Positions 22,540-31,343 of a stretch of 35,879 nt of DNA are shown here, piece by piece. Positions within the stretch are counted from its first letter, which is position 1. The number at the start of each line of letters is the position of its first letter. Below the pieces are notes generated by a model. It was not told the origin of the DNA. It made no database searches and saw only the letters and a list, made by a program, of their open reading frames with translations. Source of the DNA: Pseudomonadota bacterium (lineage in GTDB: Bacteria > Pseudomonadota > Alphaproteobacteria > Caulobacterales > Caulobacteraceae); NCBI GenBank assembly GCA_023432855.1, contig JAEZEZ010000016.1:1-35879 (forward strand). The letters run 5' to 3'. Position numbers and translations under genes: made by a program.

Positions 22540-23409
22540 TCAATGCGCCGCCTGCGCAGGCACGGGATAGAGCGCGCGCAGGGCCTTCATCGCGGCGGGG
22601 TGGTAGATGGTCGCGTGGCTTTCTTCGGACATGGGTTCGAAGCGCCAGTCGAGGCCCGCGGGCTGGGCGGTGCGCAGGGTAGCGGCCAGCGCGTCCACGC
22701 CCATGGCCTCGCCTTCATCCGCCACAGTGAGAAACAGGCGCTTGCCCGAGAAGTGCCGCGCCTTCAGCAATCCCAGAGCATGGCCGTTGAGCGACTGCCG
22801 GTCCCACCACAGGCTGGGGCTGACGGCGATGTAGTCGTCGAAAAGATCGGGCTCCTTCAGGAAGGTCTCGACCACGAACAGTCCGGCCAGCGATTCGCCC
22901 ATCACCGCCGTGTCGCCGCTGGTGCGATAGCGCCGCTGCACCCAGGGCTGCAGTTCCTCGCGCAGGAATTCGCGGAAACGCTCGGAACCGCCGCTGGTGG
23001 GGGCGTCCTTGCGATCCTGCGGGTCGCTGGACGGAAAGGTCATGTCGCGGCGGCGGTCGGTGTTCTCGATACCGACCACGATCATCGGCCGGGTCGTTCC
23101 ATAGGCCGAGCTGATCTGCACAAGGCCCGTGATGTGGTGGAAGTCTTCCTTCTCGCCGCCGTCGAGCAGGAACAGCACCGGATAGCGCTGCTCGCCTTCC
23201 TCGTAGCCGGGCGGCAGCCACACGTTGATGCGACGGAACTCCTTCAGCCTGGTCGAGCGCATGCCGTAGGAGGTCCCGATCGAAACGGGCCTCTCCTCCA
23301 GCAGCTTCGCCTCGCGCTTGGCGCTGGGTGGCGTCCACCCGGGCTTGATCCAGCCGCCGGTTCCCAGGAACGCCGCCGCCGCCAGGGCGGTAATCAGAAC
23401 TCTGCGCAT
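22540..23409 (-). CDS. Exported alpha/beta-hydrolase of the esterase D family
   Basis: The 289-residue protein has an N-terminal hydrophobic segment (MRRVLITALAAAAFLGTGGW), a signal peptide or anchor, so it probably acts in the periplasm. The rest is an esterase-D/IroE-like hydrolase: RRINVWLPPGYEEGEQRYPV, FLLDGGEKEDF, the nucleophile elbow GESLAG with Ser173, an acidic residue in VADEGEAMG and His in EESHATIYHPA. The family includes siderophore-ester and acyl esterases; no siderophore genes lie nearby, so the substrate is not assigned. It is separated from the upstream lipoprotein by 81 GC-rich bases and may be the last gene of the ppk-ppx strand or independent. Confidence 0.85.
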   Translation of the reverse strand: MRRVLITALAAAAFLGTGGWIKPGWTPPSAKREAKLLEERPVSIGTSYGMRSTRLKEFRRINVWLPPGYEEGEQRYPVLFLLDGGEKEDFHHITGLVQISSAYGTTRPMIVVGIENTDRRRDMTFPSSDPQDRKDAPTSGGSERFREFLREELQPWVQRRYRTSGDTAVMGESLAGLFVVETFLKEPDLFDDYIAVSPSLWWDRQSLNGHALGLLKARHFSGKRLFLTVADEGEAMGVDALAATLRTAQPAGLDWRFEPMSEESHATIYHPAAMKALRALYPVPAQAAH

Positions 23410-23490
23410 GCCATCCCCCTGGCCCGGCCGATGACGCGCCGGCGGGCCGCGGCCCTACCTACGACGCAGGGGGCCGGGGAGGGAAGCGGG

Positions 23491-24102
23491 TCACGACCGC
23501 GCGGCGGCGACCTCGACGATCTCGGCGGGCCACCGCATCTCGCCATAGCCGTTCTGGCGCAGGGTCCGCGAGGCCGCCCGCATGCGCGGTTCGAATTCAT
23601 CGCCGTGTTCGGCCTTCAGCTCGTCGCGCCAGGCGGTGAGCGCGCGGGTCGAAGCCGCCACGGCGTCCCTGGCCGCACGGGCGCCGGCGATGTCGCGCAC
23701 GGCGACGCGATTGAAATCCTGCCGCGTGCAGTTGTCGAAGACCCGCAGGCGCGGGTCGGGCTCGGCCCGCGGGCCCCGGCCGATCTGGTTGGCGACGAAG
23801 ACGAAGCGCGCTTCTTCCGACATGCTCATCACCGACCGGGCGTCGAGCGCCTCCATGCCTGCGGCTTCCATGGCCCTCAGGCCCACCCGCAGTATGTCGC
23901 CGCTGCAGGGGTTATCAGCAGGGGTGGCCGCCAGGATGTCGTCGAGCGCCGCGTTGGCCTGTTCGCGGGCGGCCGCCATCTCCTCCCAGCTTCCGGCCTT
24001 GTATGCGCCGACTGCATCGACGAGGGGCGAGGGCGGACCGGAGGCCTGGGCGCCGCACGCCCCCACCGCTGCCGCCAGCAACAGAACGAACAGACGCTTC
24101 AT
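23491..24102 (-). CDS. Predicted lipoprotein of unknown function
   Basis: I do not recognise this family. The 203-residue protein has a signal peptide with lipobox VGAC (lipidated Cys16) and is largely alpha-helical and charged after it, with Ala-rich heptad-like stretches such as AREQANAALDDILAA and AGARAARDAVAASTRAL. Two further cysteines, in DNPCSGD and FDNCTRQDF, could form one disulfide. The second half contains LTAWRDELKAEHG and NGYGEMRWPAEIVEV. ATG 24102 is followed by a proper signal sequence. It lies 70 bases downstream of ppx on the same strand, without evidence of a shared function. Confidence 0.7.
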   Translation of the reverse strand: MKRLFVLLLAAAVGACGAQASGPPSPLVDAVGAYKAGSWEEMAAAREQANAALDDILAATPADNPCSGDILRVGLRAMEAAGMEALDARSVMSMSEEARFVFVANQIGRGPRAEPDPRLRVFDNCTRQDFNRVAVRDIAGARAARDAVAASTRALTAWRDELKAEHGDEFEPRMRAASRTLRQNGYGEMRWPAEIVEVAAARS

Positions 24103-24172
24103 GACGCGCCCTCCCGTTGGAGTCGCTCACGAGCCTGCGCCTCGAATCCTTCCGCAAGGTAACCGGGGAGCG

Positions 24173-25669
24173 TTAAGCCGTCCGCACTTCCAGCTCGACA
24201 CGCAGCGCCGAGGCCAGCGCCCTGGCCCGCTTGGCGGTCTGTTCGCCCAGCAGGATGTCGGCGCGGTCTTCCGAGGCGGTCAGCACCATGCGGCTGTCGC
24301 TCAGCTGCAGGGACGAGTCCCTTAGCGGCGCGGGCGCCCGACCGGCAAGGTCGGCGCCGAGGCGCATGGCCAGACCCAGGACCCGGGCGCGTTTCGCGAT
24401 CTCGGGGCTGAGCAGGCGCTTGATGGTCTTGGAGCGGGGCAGGGGGTCGCCGCCGCCGTAACGGGCGTGGACGGCTGCGGCCAGGAAGGCGCGCTGGGCG
24501 TGGCCCTGGCCTGCGATGGGGGCGTGCAGGACCTGGATGAAGGCGAGCTCGGAGCGATGCTCCGGGTGCAGGCGGGCGCCGATGTCGGCCAGCCGGCAGG
24601 CGGCTTCCAGCAGCACCTGGTCGCGGCGCGGACCGAACACGGGCTCCAGCCCCGCGAAAGCGGGCGTCAGCCATTCGGCCAGCGCCGGGCCGAGTTCCGG
24701 GCTGACTCCCTGGCGCCGCCCGAGCGCCGCGCAGCCTTCGATCAGCGGGTCGAGCGCGCGCAGCTCCGGCGCCATGCCCTCGTAGAGCAGGCCCTCGCGC
24801 AGCCCGTAGGCCGAAAAGGTCAGCCGCTCAGGGCCGAGGGTCTCCATCACCGCCTCCAGCACGAGCGCGGCCCACGGCAGCACGTCCGCGCGCTTTCGCG
24901 AGATGCCGGGAATGCGCTCCAGCGACGCCCGGGATTGCTGGCCGACGAAGCGGGCGACCTCGAACACCTCCGGGGCCGGGATCTCGTACTGGTGCACGAT
25001 CTGCAGCGGATAGTCCGCCATGGCCATGTGGATCAGGGCCAGCGAGCGCCAGGCGCCGCCGACGGCATGGAAGTGCTCGGCCGAGAAGCGGCCGCAATCC
25101 TTCAGGAGATCCAGCGCGCGCCGTCGCACCCAGGCGGTGTCGAGCCCGTCCGGCGCGCCCAGGGCGAAGGGGCCAAGCGGCAGGGTCACCCCGTCGCCGG
25201 CCTCGTTGTCATCCACCCGGATTAACTCCAGGCTCGATCCCCCGAGGTCCCCCACGACCCCGTCGGCCTTCGGATAGCCGGCCATGACCCCAAGGGCGGA
25301 GTAGCGCGCCTCCTCCCGGCCGCTGAGGACCCGCACCTTCAGCCCGGTCTCGGCCTCGATACGCTGGACGAAGGCAGGGCCGTCGGCGGCGTCGCGCACG
25401 GCCGCGGTGGCGGCCACGTAGGTCTCGTGCGGCCGGGCGCCATCGATCACGGCCCGGAAGCGGCGCAGCGCGTCCATGGCGGCCTTGACCCCGGGCTCCG
25501 ACAGCCGCCCGGTTTCCCTCAGGTCGCGCCCGAGGCCGGCCAGCACTTTCTCGTTGTAGACCGTCCAGATCGCGCGACCTTCGAGGCGATAGGTCACCAG
25601 GCGGACGGAGTTCGACCCCACGTCCACCACGGCGACGTCGCGGTAACCGTCAGCGCTTCGTGCCGGCAT
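24173..25669 (-). CDS. ppx: Exopolyphosphatase (Ppx/GppA family)
   Basis: Ppx/GppA enzymes remove terminal phosphates from polyphosphate, and in some cases from pppGpp. The 498-residue protein has the ASKHA phosphatase fold with AVVDVGSNSVRLV (phosphate 1 loop), VLSGREEARYSALGV with the conserved catalytic Glu, and VVGDLGGSSLELI (phosphate 2 loop). A C-terminal helical HD-like domain follows, with a short final beta region (LQLSDSRMVLTAS). Its ATG at 25669 overlaps the end of ppk by 20 bases, so synthesis and breakdown of polyphosphate are encoded in one unit. Whether it prefers polyphosphate or pppGpp cannot be decided here; the neighbour ppk favours polyphosphate. Confidence 0.93.
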   Translation of the reverse strand: MPARSADGYRDVAVVDVGSNSVRLVTYRLEGRAIWTVYNEKVLAGLGRDLRETGRLSEPGVKAAMDALRRFRAVIDGARPHETYVAATAAVRDAADGPAFVQRIEAETGLKVRVLSGREEARYSALGVMAGYPKADGVVGDLGGSSLELIRVDDNEAGDGVTLPLGPFALGAPDGLDTAWVRRRALDLLKDCGRFSAEHFHAVGGAWRSLALIHMAMADYPLQIVHQYEIPAPEVFEVARFVGQQSRASLERIPGISRKRADVLPWAALVLEAVMETLGPERLTFSAYGLREGLLYEGMAPELRALDPLIEGCAALGRRQGVSPELGPALAEWLTPAFAGLEPVFGPRRDQVLLEAACRLADIGARLHPEHRSELAFIQVLHAPIAGQGHAQRAFLAAAVHARYGGGDPLPRSKTIKRLLSPEIAKRARVLGLAMRLGADLAGRAPAPLRDSSLQLSDSRMVLTASEDRADILLGEQTAKRARALASALRVELEVRTA

Positions 25670-27884
25670 ATTCGATGGCGTGCGGCATGGTCCGCGGGCT
25701 GCTGCCGCGGCCCGACAGGCTGGGGTTGGTCATGAAGTACTCGTGGGCGGAGAAAGGCTTGTCGTCCGGCCCGACCTTCACGCGGCGATAGCCCCCGTCC
25801 GGCCGCAGGAACCAGGTCTGGGCTTCGTCCTTCAGGTTTGCCACCATGATCTGGTCCAGCACCTGGCGATGCACCGTCGGGTTCTCGATCGGCACCAGGG
25901 TTTCCACCCGCCGGTCGAGGTTTCGGCTCATCCAGTCCGCCGAGGCGATGAAGACCAGCGACCGGTCGCTGGGCAGCTTGTGGCCGTTGGCGAAGCAGAC
26001 GATGCGGCTGTGTTCGAGGAAGCGGCCGACGATCGACTTGACCCGGATGTTCTCCGACAGGCCCTTCACCCCCGGCCGCAGGCAGCACACGCCGCGCACA
26101 ATCAGCTCGATGCGCACGCCGGCCTGGCTGGCGCGATAGAGGGCGTCGATCAGCGCCGGGTCCACCAGTGCGTTCAGCTTGGCCCAGATGGCGGCCGGTT
26201 TTCCCTTGCGGGCGTTCTCGATTTCGCGGTCGATCAGCTCGGCCAGACGCGAGCGCAGGGTCAGCGGCGAAAACGCCAGCTTCTCCATGGATTCCGGCCG
26301 CGCGTAGCCGGTGATGTAGTTGAACACCCGCACCGAATCCCGAGCCAGGGCGGAGTCGGTCGAGAACAGCGACAGGTCCGTGTAAACCTTGGCCGTCACC
26401 GGGTGGTAGTTGCCCGTGCCGAAGTGGCAGTAGGTGCGCAGGTTCTCGCCCTCGCGCCGGACCACCACGCTCAGCTTGGCGTGGGTCTTGTACTCGACGA
26501 AGCCGAAGACGACGTGGACCCCGGCGCGCTCCATGGCGCGGGCCCACTTCAGGTTGGCTTCCTCGTCGAAGCGCGCCTTGATCTCCACCAGGGCGGTGAC
26601 GTTCTTGCCCAGCTCCGCCGCCTCGATCAGGGCGGCGACGATCGGGCTGTCGTTCGAGGTGCGGTAGAGCGTCTGCTTGATGGCGATGACGTTCGGGTCG
26701 CGCGCAGCCTGCCGGAGGAACTGGACCACGACGTCGAAGCTCTCGAACGGGTGGTGGACCAGGATGTCCTTCTCGCGGATGGCGGCGAAGCAGTCGCCGC
26801 CGTGGTCGCGGATGCGTTCAGGGAAGCGCGGCTCGAAGGGCGGGAACTTCAGGTCCGGACGGTCCGGGGGAATCAACTGGCTGACCTGGGCCAGGCCCAG
26901 CACCCCGTCGACCAGGACGATGTCCTGGGGCGCGGCCCGCAGTTGTTCGACGATGAATTCGCGCAGGTCCGCCGGCATGGCGGCCTCGATCTTGACCCGC
27001 ACCACCTCGCCCAGCCGCCGCTGCTTCAGCAGGGCCTCGAACTCGCGCACCAGGTCCTCGGCCTCTTCCTCGATCTCGATGTCGCTGTCGCGGATCAGGC
27101 GGAAGACGCCGCGCGCCTCCAGCTCGCAGCCCGGGAAGAGGTGGTCGATGAACAGGACGATCAGCGATTCCAGCGGCAGGAAGCGGCGGCGCTTCTTGCC
27201 GTTCTTCAGCGGCTCGCCCTCGGGGAGCTCCCAGAAACGGCGCACCTGGCTCGGCACCGGCACCAGGGCGTAGATCTCGCGCCCGTCCGCCTCGCGCCTG
27301 AGCTTGAGCGCCAGCGAGAAGCCCAGGTTCGGGATGAACGGGAAGGGATGGGCCGGGTCCACCGCCAGCGGCGTCAGCACCGGGAACAGGTGGGAGAGGA
27401 ACTCCGGCTCCAGCCGCCCGCGCTCGGCGCGGCTGATGGCGGCGGAATCGACCACCTCGATGCCCTCGGCGGCCAGCTGCCTGCGCAGGGACCGCCACTG
27501 GCGCTGCTGCTCCTGCATCAGTTCGTTGGCGGCGCTGCTGACCTCGGCCAGGATCTCGCCGGGGGTGAGGCCGTCCTGGCTGACCACCCGGACCTTCTCG
27601 CGCACCTGGCCCTTGAGGCCGGCCACGCGGACCATGAAGAACTCGTCCAGGTTGTTGGCCGAGATCGACAGGAAGCGCAGGCGTTCCAGCAGGGGGTGGC
27701 GGGGATTGTCCGATTCCTCGAGCACCCGGCGGTTGAAGGCCAGCCAGGAGAGCTCGCGGTTGAAGAACCGCTCGGGCGACGCCGCCAGCTTCTCGTCTAG
27801 CCGCAGGCGCGGCGCGCGCGAGGTCGGCACGCTCGGATCGTCCGGGGCGATCTGGTCGGTCAGAGGCGGTCGGGCGTCATCCAC
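25650..27884 (-). CDS. ppk: Polyphosphate kinase 1
   Basis: PPK1 polymerises the gamma-phosphate of ATP into inorganic polyphosphate at the membrane. Motifs are FFNRELSWLAFNRRVL, LRFLSISANNLDEFFMVRVA, IKQTLYRTSNDSPIV, the catalytic histidine in TYCHFGTGNYHPVTAKVYTD (about residue 487), RFLEHSRIVCFANG with the second important His, and SADWMSRNLDRRVETL. All four PPK domains are present. The start is uncertain: GTG 27884 is used, but TTG 27920 in the same frame would add 12 residues, and neither has a clear Shine-Dalgarno. The poorly conserved N-terminal 25 residues make no difference to function. hdaA lies directly upstream on the same strand. Confidence 0.95.
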   Translation of the reverse strand: MDDARPPLTDQIAPDDPSVPTSRAPRLRLDEKLAASPERFFNRELSWLAFNRRVLEESDNPRHPLLERLRFLSISANNLDEFFMVRVAGLKGQVREKVRVVSQDGLTPGEILAEVSSAANELMQEQQRQWRSLRRQLAAEGIEVVDSAAISRAERGRLEPEFLSHLFPVLTPLAVDPAHPFPFIPNLGFSLALKLRREADGREIYALVPVPSQVRRFWELPEGEPLKNGKKRRRFLPLESLIVLFIDHLFPGCELEARGVFRLIRDSDIEIEEEAEDLVREFEALLKQRRLGEVVRVKIEAAMPADLREFIVEQLRAAPQDIVLVDGVLGLAQVSQLIPPDRPDLKFPPFEPRFPERIRDHGGDCFAAIREKDILVHHPFESFDVVVQFLRQAARDPNVIAIKQTLYRTSNDSPIVAALIEAAELGKNVTALVEIKARFDEEANLKWARAMERAGVHVVFGFVEYKTHAKLSVVVRREGENLRTYCHFGTGNYHPVTAKVYTDLSLFSTDSALARDSVRVFNYITGYARPESMEKLAFSPLTLRSRLAELIDREIENARKGKPAAIWAKLNALVDPALIDALYRASQAGVRIELIVRGVCCLRPGVKGLSENIRVKSIVGRFLEHSRIVCFANGHKLPSDRSLVFIASADWMSRNLDRRVETLVPIENPTVHRQVLDQIMVANLKDEAQTWFLRPDGGYRRVKVGPDDKPFSAHEYFMTNPSLSGRGSSPRTMPHAIEYAGTKR

Positions 27885-27941
27885 GAGGCTGCTTGTCGCC
27901 CGAGCGCCGGCCGCGGGCAAGCGCCCGCACGCACGTCACGG

Positions 27942-28616
27942 TCAGGGATCGAAGAGGTCGTCCTCGGTTTCCAGGATCTCGCGCGCCAGGGCGCGGGTGA
28001 CGGGGCGGTGGGCCGGGGCAGCCGCCTCGATCAGACGGCGCACGACATCGCGCGCTTTCGGGACGGACCGCTCGATGCGACGCACCAGATACTCCAGCAG
28101 TTCGGGCGACGGCCGCACCGCGTTCTGCTCGAAGAAGCGCACCAGCACCCCGCGCAGCACCGCGTCGTCCGGCTCGCCGATCTGGACCACCCGCACGGCG
28201 TTCAGCCGCGAGTGCAGGTCCGGCAGGGTGGTCTCCCAGGCCGCCGGCGGTTCGCGCGAGGCCAGCACCAGTCCGGCGCCGGGGTGGCCGGCCATGTTGA
28301 TCAGGTGGAAGAGGGTCTCGTCGTCCACATGGTCGGCGTCATCCACCGCAACCGGGCGGCCCTCCAGCTCGGCGAGATCGGACAGGGCCGCCAGTTCCCC
28401 CTCCAGCACGACCGCCCCGGTCCGCTCGGCCCAGGCGCGCAGCAGATGGGTCTTGCCCGCGCCCCGGGGTCCGACGATGGCCAGCACACCGCCCACCGCA
28501 TCGGGCCACCCGTCGAGAGCCTGCACGGCCGCCGCATTGGACGACGACACGACGAACGCCTCGCGGGTGAAGGCGGGCGGGCTCTCCAGGCCGAGGCTCA
28601 GCTGCGACGGGCTCAC
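27942..28616 (-). CDS. hdaA: DnaA-related regulatory inactivator HdaA
   Basis: HdaA binds the replisome sliding clamp and stimulates ATP hydrolysis by DnaA, preventing re-initiation. The 224-residue protein has the clamp-binding motif QLSLGL at residues 5-10, then an AAA+ module like DnaA domain III: Walker A GPRGAGKTHLLRAW (from 49), VAVDDADHV (Walker B, Asp92-Asp93) and LPDLHSRLNAV. A helical lid ends SVPKARDVVRRLIEAAA. There is no DNA-binding domain IV, which separates it from DnaA. The GTG start at 28616 is required to keep the clamp motif at the N-terminus. The link to ppk and ppx fits my recollection of the Caulobacter gene order. Confidence 0.9.
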   Translation of the reverse strand: MSPSQLSLGLESPPAFTREAFVVSSSNAAAVQALDGWPDAVGGVLAIVGPRGAGKTHLLRAWAERTGAVVLEGELAALSDLAELEGRPVAVDDADHVDDETLFHLINMAGHPGAGLVLASREPPAAWETTLPDLHSRLNAVRVVQIGEPDDAVLRGVLVRFFEQNAVRPSPELLEYLVRRIERSVPKARDVVRRLIEAAAPAHRPVTRALAREILETEDDLFDP

Positions 28617-28868
28617 GGGCGCGATTTACCAAACGACGTGATTCTGGTCGATGCGGGGCGCCTGTGGAACCGGGGGTCGGGCGCGCGGGCCAGACGGTGG
28701 ATTCCGGGGAAAATCCCGCGCCCGGACGCACGCGTGAGAGGATCGACTGGTTGGCGGGCTTAATCAAGAAACTCTGGACGTTGAAGCGACAGATCCGGTG
28801 GGGGCAGACAGGGGATGCTCCGCGGGCTGTTTGGCCTTAGCCTGCACCGGCGACGGGGGCGGGAATCC

Positions 28869-31244
28869 ATGATCAGGGCTTTGACTTTCTGGGCGATTGT
28901 GGCCGCCGCGGCGGTCATCGCGTGGCTGACGTCTGCGCCGCCGGCGCCTCTTCCGCGCGACGCCGATCCTGCCGTCTTCTCGGCGGATCGCGCCATGGCC
29001 GACGTCCGCCTGATCGCCGCCGAACCGCATCCCACGGGTTCCGCCGCCAACCGCGCCGTGCGCGACCGCCTGCTCGTGCGGATGACCGCGCTCGGCCTGC
29101 AACCCGTTGTCCAGCAGGGATTCTCGTATGGCGAGATGGGCGGCGGCCTGGTCGGCGCCAACGTCGAGAACATCGTGGGACGCCTGCCCGGAACCGACCC
29201 GAGTCTGCCCGCCATCCTGCTGATGGCCCACTACGACAGCGTTCCCGGCTCCCCCGGCGCCGCCGACGACGCCGCCGGCGTCGCCTCAATCCTTGAAACC
29301 ATAAGGGCTCTGCGGGTCCGGGGGCCGGCGCCGCGCACGGTCATGGTGCTGATCACCGACGGGGAAGAGATCGGTCTGTTCGGAGCCGAGGCCTTCTGGA
29401 AAACCCCGGCCGCGCAAGGGGTTGGCGCCGTGATCAACCTGGAGGCCAGGGGCAGCGCCGGTCCCGCCTTCATGTTCGAAACCGGCCCCGACAACGCCGG
29501 CGTGACGGCGCTCTACGGCCGCCACGTCGCCCGGCCGTCTGCGAACTCGCTGAGTTCCTGGGTCTACGACCGCATGCCCAACGGCTCGGACTTCACCGTG
29601 CCTAAGAGGGCGGGCCTTCCGGGCGTCAACATCGCCATGATCGGCCGCCCCTTCGACTACCATTCGGCTACCTCGACGCCCGCGAACCTCAGTCGCTACA
29701 GCCTTCAGCACATGGGAGACCAGACCCTTGCCATGGCCGACACCCTTCGTCGCGAGGGCCCTGGCGTGCGGGCCCCCGAGCCCGTCTACAGCGACCTCTT
29801 CGGCCGGCTGCATGTGAGCTATCCCCTGTGGGCCGGCTGGGTCCTTCTGGCCATTGCAGGGGGGCTCACATTCTACGCGTCTGCCTCGCGCCCTGAAGCC
29901 TTGCGACCGCTTGAGATGGCCCGAGGCGCGGGACTCCTGCTGTTGCTGCTCGCCGCTCCTGCCCTCGTCGCGCACACCGCGTTCCGGATCGTTCCGGTGG
30001 GACCGGACTTCTACCAGAGCCCGGCCGTGGCGCAGTGGCCGCTCTACTTCGCTTCCATGGCCTTGCTGGCGGCCGGCGCCGCGCTTGGCCTGCTTGCGAC
30101 CTTCGTACGGGGAGGGGGACGTTGGGCTGTCGTCGGCCTTGCGCTGGTGCTGGGTGGGGCCTGCAGCCTGCTCGGCGGCTTCGATATCGTGGGAACGGTG
30201 CTGGGCGCGGCGACCGCTATCCTGGCGGCGATCGTATTGGGCCGGCGGGTTGAACGCCGACCCGCCGTGCTTGGGCTTCTCGTGGCGGGGCTGGTCCTTG
30301 CAGGCGTCCTGCAGGCGCTGGCGCCGCAGATCGCATTCCTTCTGAGCTGGCCGGTCCTGGCGACGGCGGCGGCCTGCGCGGTGCTGGCGTCCCCCGCGCC
30401 GCGACCGCTCAGGCGCGCTCTCGCCGCAGCCCTCGTGACCGTCGGACTGGCGTGGGTCCTGGGCCAGGCGGCGCCGTTGTTCGACGGGCTCGGACTGACC
30501 AATCCCGAACTGCTGGGCCAGTTCACGCTGCTGGCCGGGCTGCTTCTGTCGCCGTTCGCCCTGCGCTGGCTGAGCCGGGGAGGAGGCGTCTTCTCCGCGT
30601 CTACGCTCGTGATCGCCGGCATCGCCGCCCTTGCGGTTGTCGGCCTGCGTAACCCTTCATCGCCTCGCACCCCCCAGCCCACTCACGTCCAGTATGTGGT
30701 CCAGCCGGCGGCGGACCGTGCCTGGCTGGTCAGCGGACGCAATGAGATCGACCCGTGGACCCGAACGGCGTTGTCCGCCTCGGGCTCCATCGTCCACGGC
30801 CCGTTTCCCGCAGCATTCATGGAGCAGGCTTGGTCCGCGCCGGCGCCCGTGGTTCCGGTGGCGGCCCATGTCACCGCCTCCCTGATTCCCGGCGATGCCG
30901 GCGTACACATCCTTGAGTTCAGGGCCAGTGAGCCCGTCCGCGACCTGAGAGCCCGTCTGGCCTTCACGAGCGCGGTTACGGTCCTCGGCGCCAATGGCGT
31001 GCAGGACCAGCGGCTCGAGGTGAAGCCGGGCGAGGAGTTCCGATTCCGCTGGTACGCTCCGGACCGGCCCGTTCGACTGATGTTCAAGGCCAAGGGGCCA
31101 GGAAAAGTGACGGTCCGTCACGCTGCTCTCGCCGATGGGTGGCCACGCGGCTCTAGCCCCTTGCCTCCCCGTCCGCCGAGCGTGATGGCGGCCGGCGCTT
31201 CGGACGCGACGGTCAGCGCCGGAACGACAACGCTGAGGTGGTGA
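28869..31244 (+). CDS. Membrane-bound M28 family zinc metallopeptidase
   Basis: The 791-residue protein has an N-terminal membrane segment (IRALTFWAIVAAAAVIAWL) and a periplasmic-side M28 domain. A block of about eight or nine membrane segments follows between residues 317 and 595, then a C-terminal soluble beta-rich domain of about 190 residues. Zinc ligands and catalytic residues are visible: LLMAHYDSVPGSPGAADDAA (His121, Asp133 or Asp134), TDGEEIGLFGAEAFW (Glu166, Glu167), INLEARGSAGP and PFDYHSATSTP. The layout resembles the eukaryotic ER metallopeptidase ERMP1/Fxna. An upstream ATG at 28815 would add 18 residues; 28869 gives a better membrane anchor. Substrate unknown, presumably peptides. 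Confidence 0.87.
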   Translation: MIRALTFWAIVAAAAVIAWLTSAPPAPLPRDADPAVFSADRAMADVRLIAAEPHPTGSAANRAVRDRLLVRMTALGLQPVVQQGFSYGEMGGGLVGANVENIVGRLPGTDPSLPAILLMAHYDSVPGSPGAADDAAGVASILETIRALRVRGPAPRTVMVLITDGEEIGLFGAEAFWKTPAAQGVGAVINLEARGSAGPAFMFETGPDNAGVTALYGRHVARPSANSLSSWVYDRMPNGSDFTVPKRAGLPGVNIAMIGRPFDYHSATSTPANLSRYSLQHMGDQTLAMADTLRREGPGVRAPEPVYSDLFGRLHVSYPLWAGWVLLAIAGGLTFYASASRPEALRPLEMARGAGLLLLLLAAPALVAHTAFRIVPVGPDFYQSPAVAQWPLYFASMALLAAGAALGLLATFVRGGGRWAVVGLALVLGGACSLLGGFDIVGTVLGAATAILAAIVLGRRVERRPAVLGLLVAGLVLAGVLQALAPQIAFLLSWPVLATAAACAVLASPAPRPLRRALAAALVTVGLAWVLGQAAPLFDGLGLTNPELLGQFTLLAGLLLSPFALRWLSRGGGVFSASTLVIAGIAALAVVGLRNPSSPRTPQPTHVQYVVQPAADRAWLVSGRNEIDPWTRTALSASGSIVHGPFPAAFMEQAWSAPAPVVPVAAHVTASLIPGDAGVHILEFRASEPVRDLRARLAFTSAVTVLGANGVQDQRLEVKPGEEFRFRWYAPDRPVRLMFKAKGPGKVTVRHAALADGWPRGSSPLPPRPPSVMAAGASDATVSAGTTTLRW

Positions 31245-31343
31245 CGGGGGCGCCGGGCCACCTTGACTTTCCGGGGGCTCCATGCGCCCTTCCGGCCTCC
31301 GATTTTCCTGCCTTTCAACGCCTTTCCGAAGACGTCACCGACC

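Noticed and set aside
31263..31284. Promoter-like TTGACT before aspS
   Set aside because: No acceptable -10 lies at a suitable distance; GCTCCATG is a poor match.
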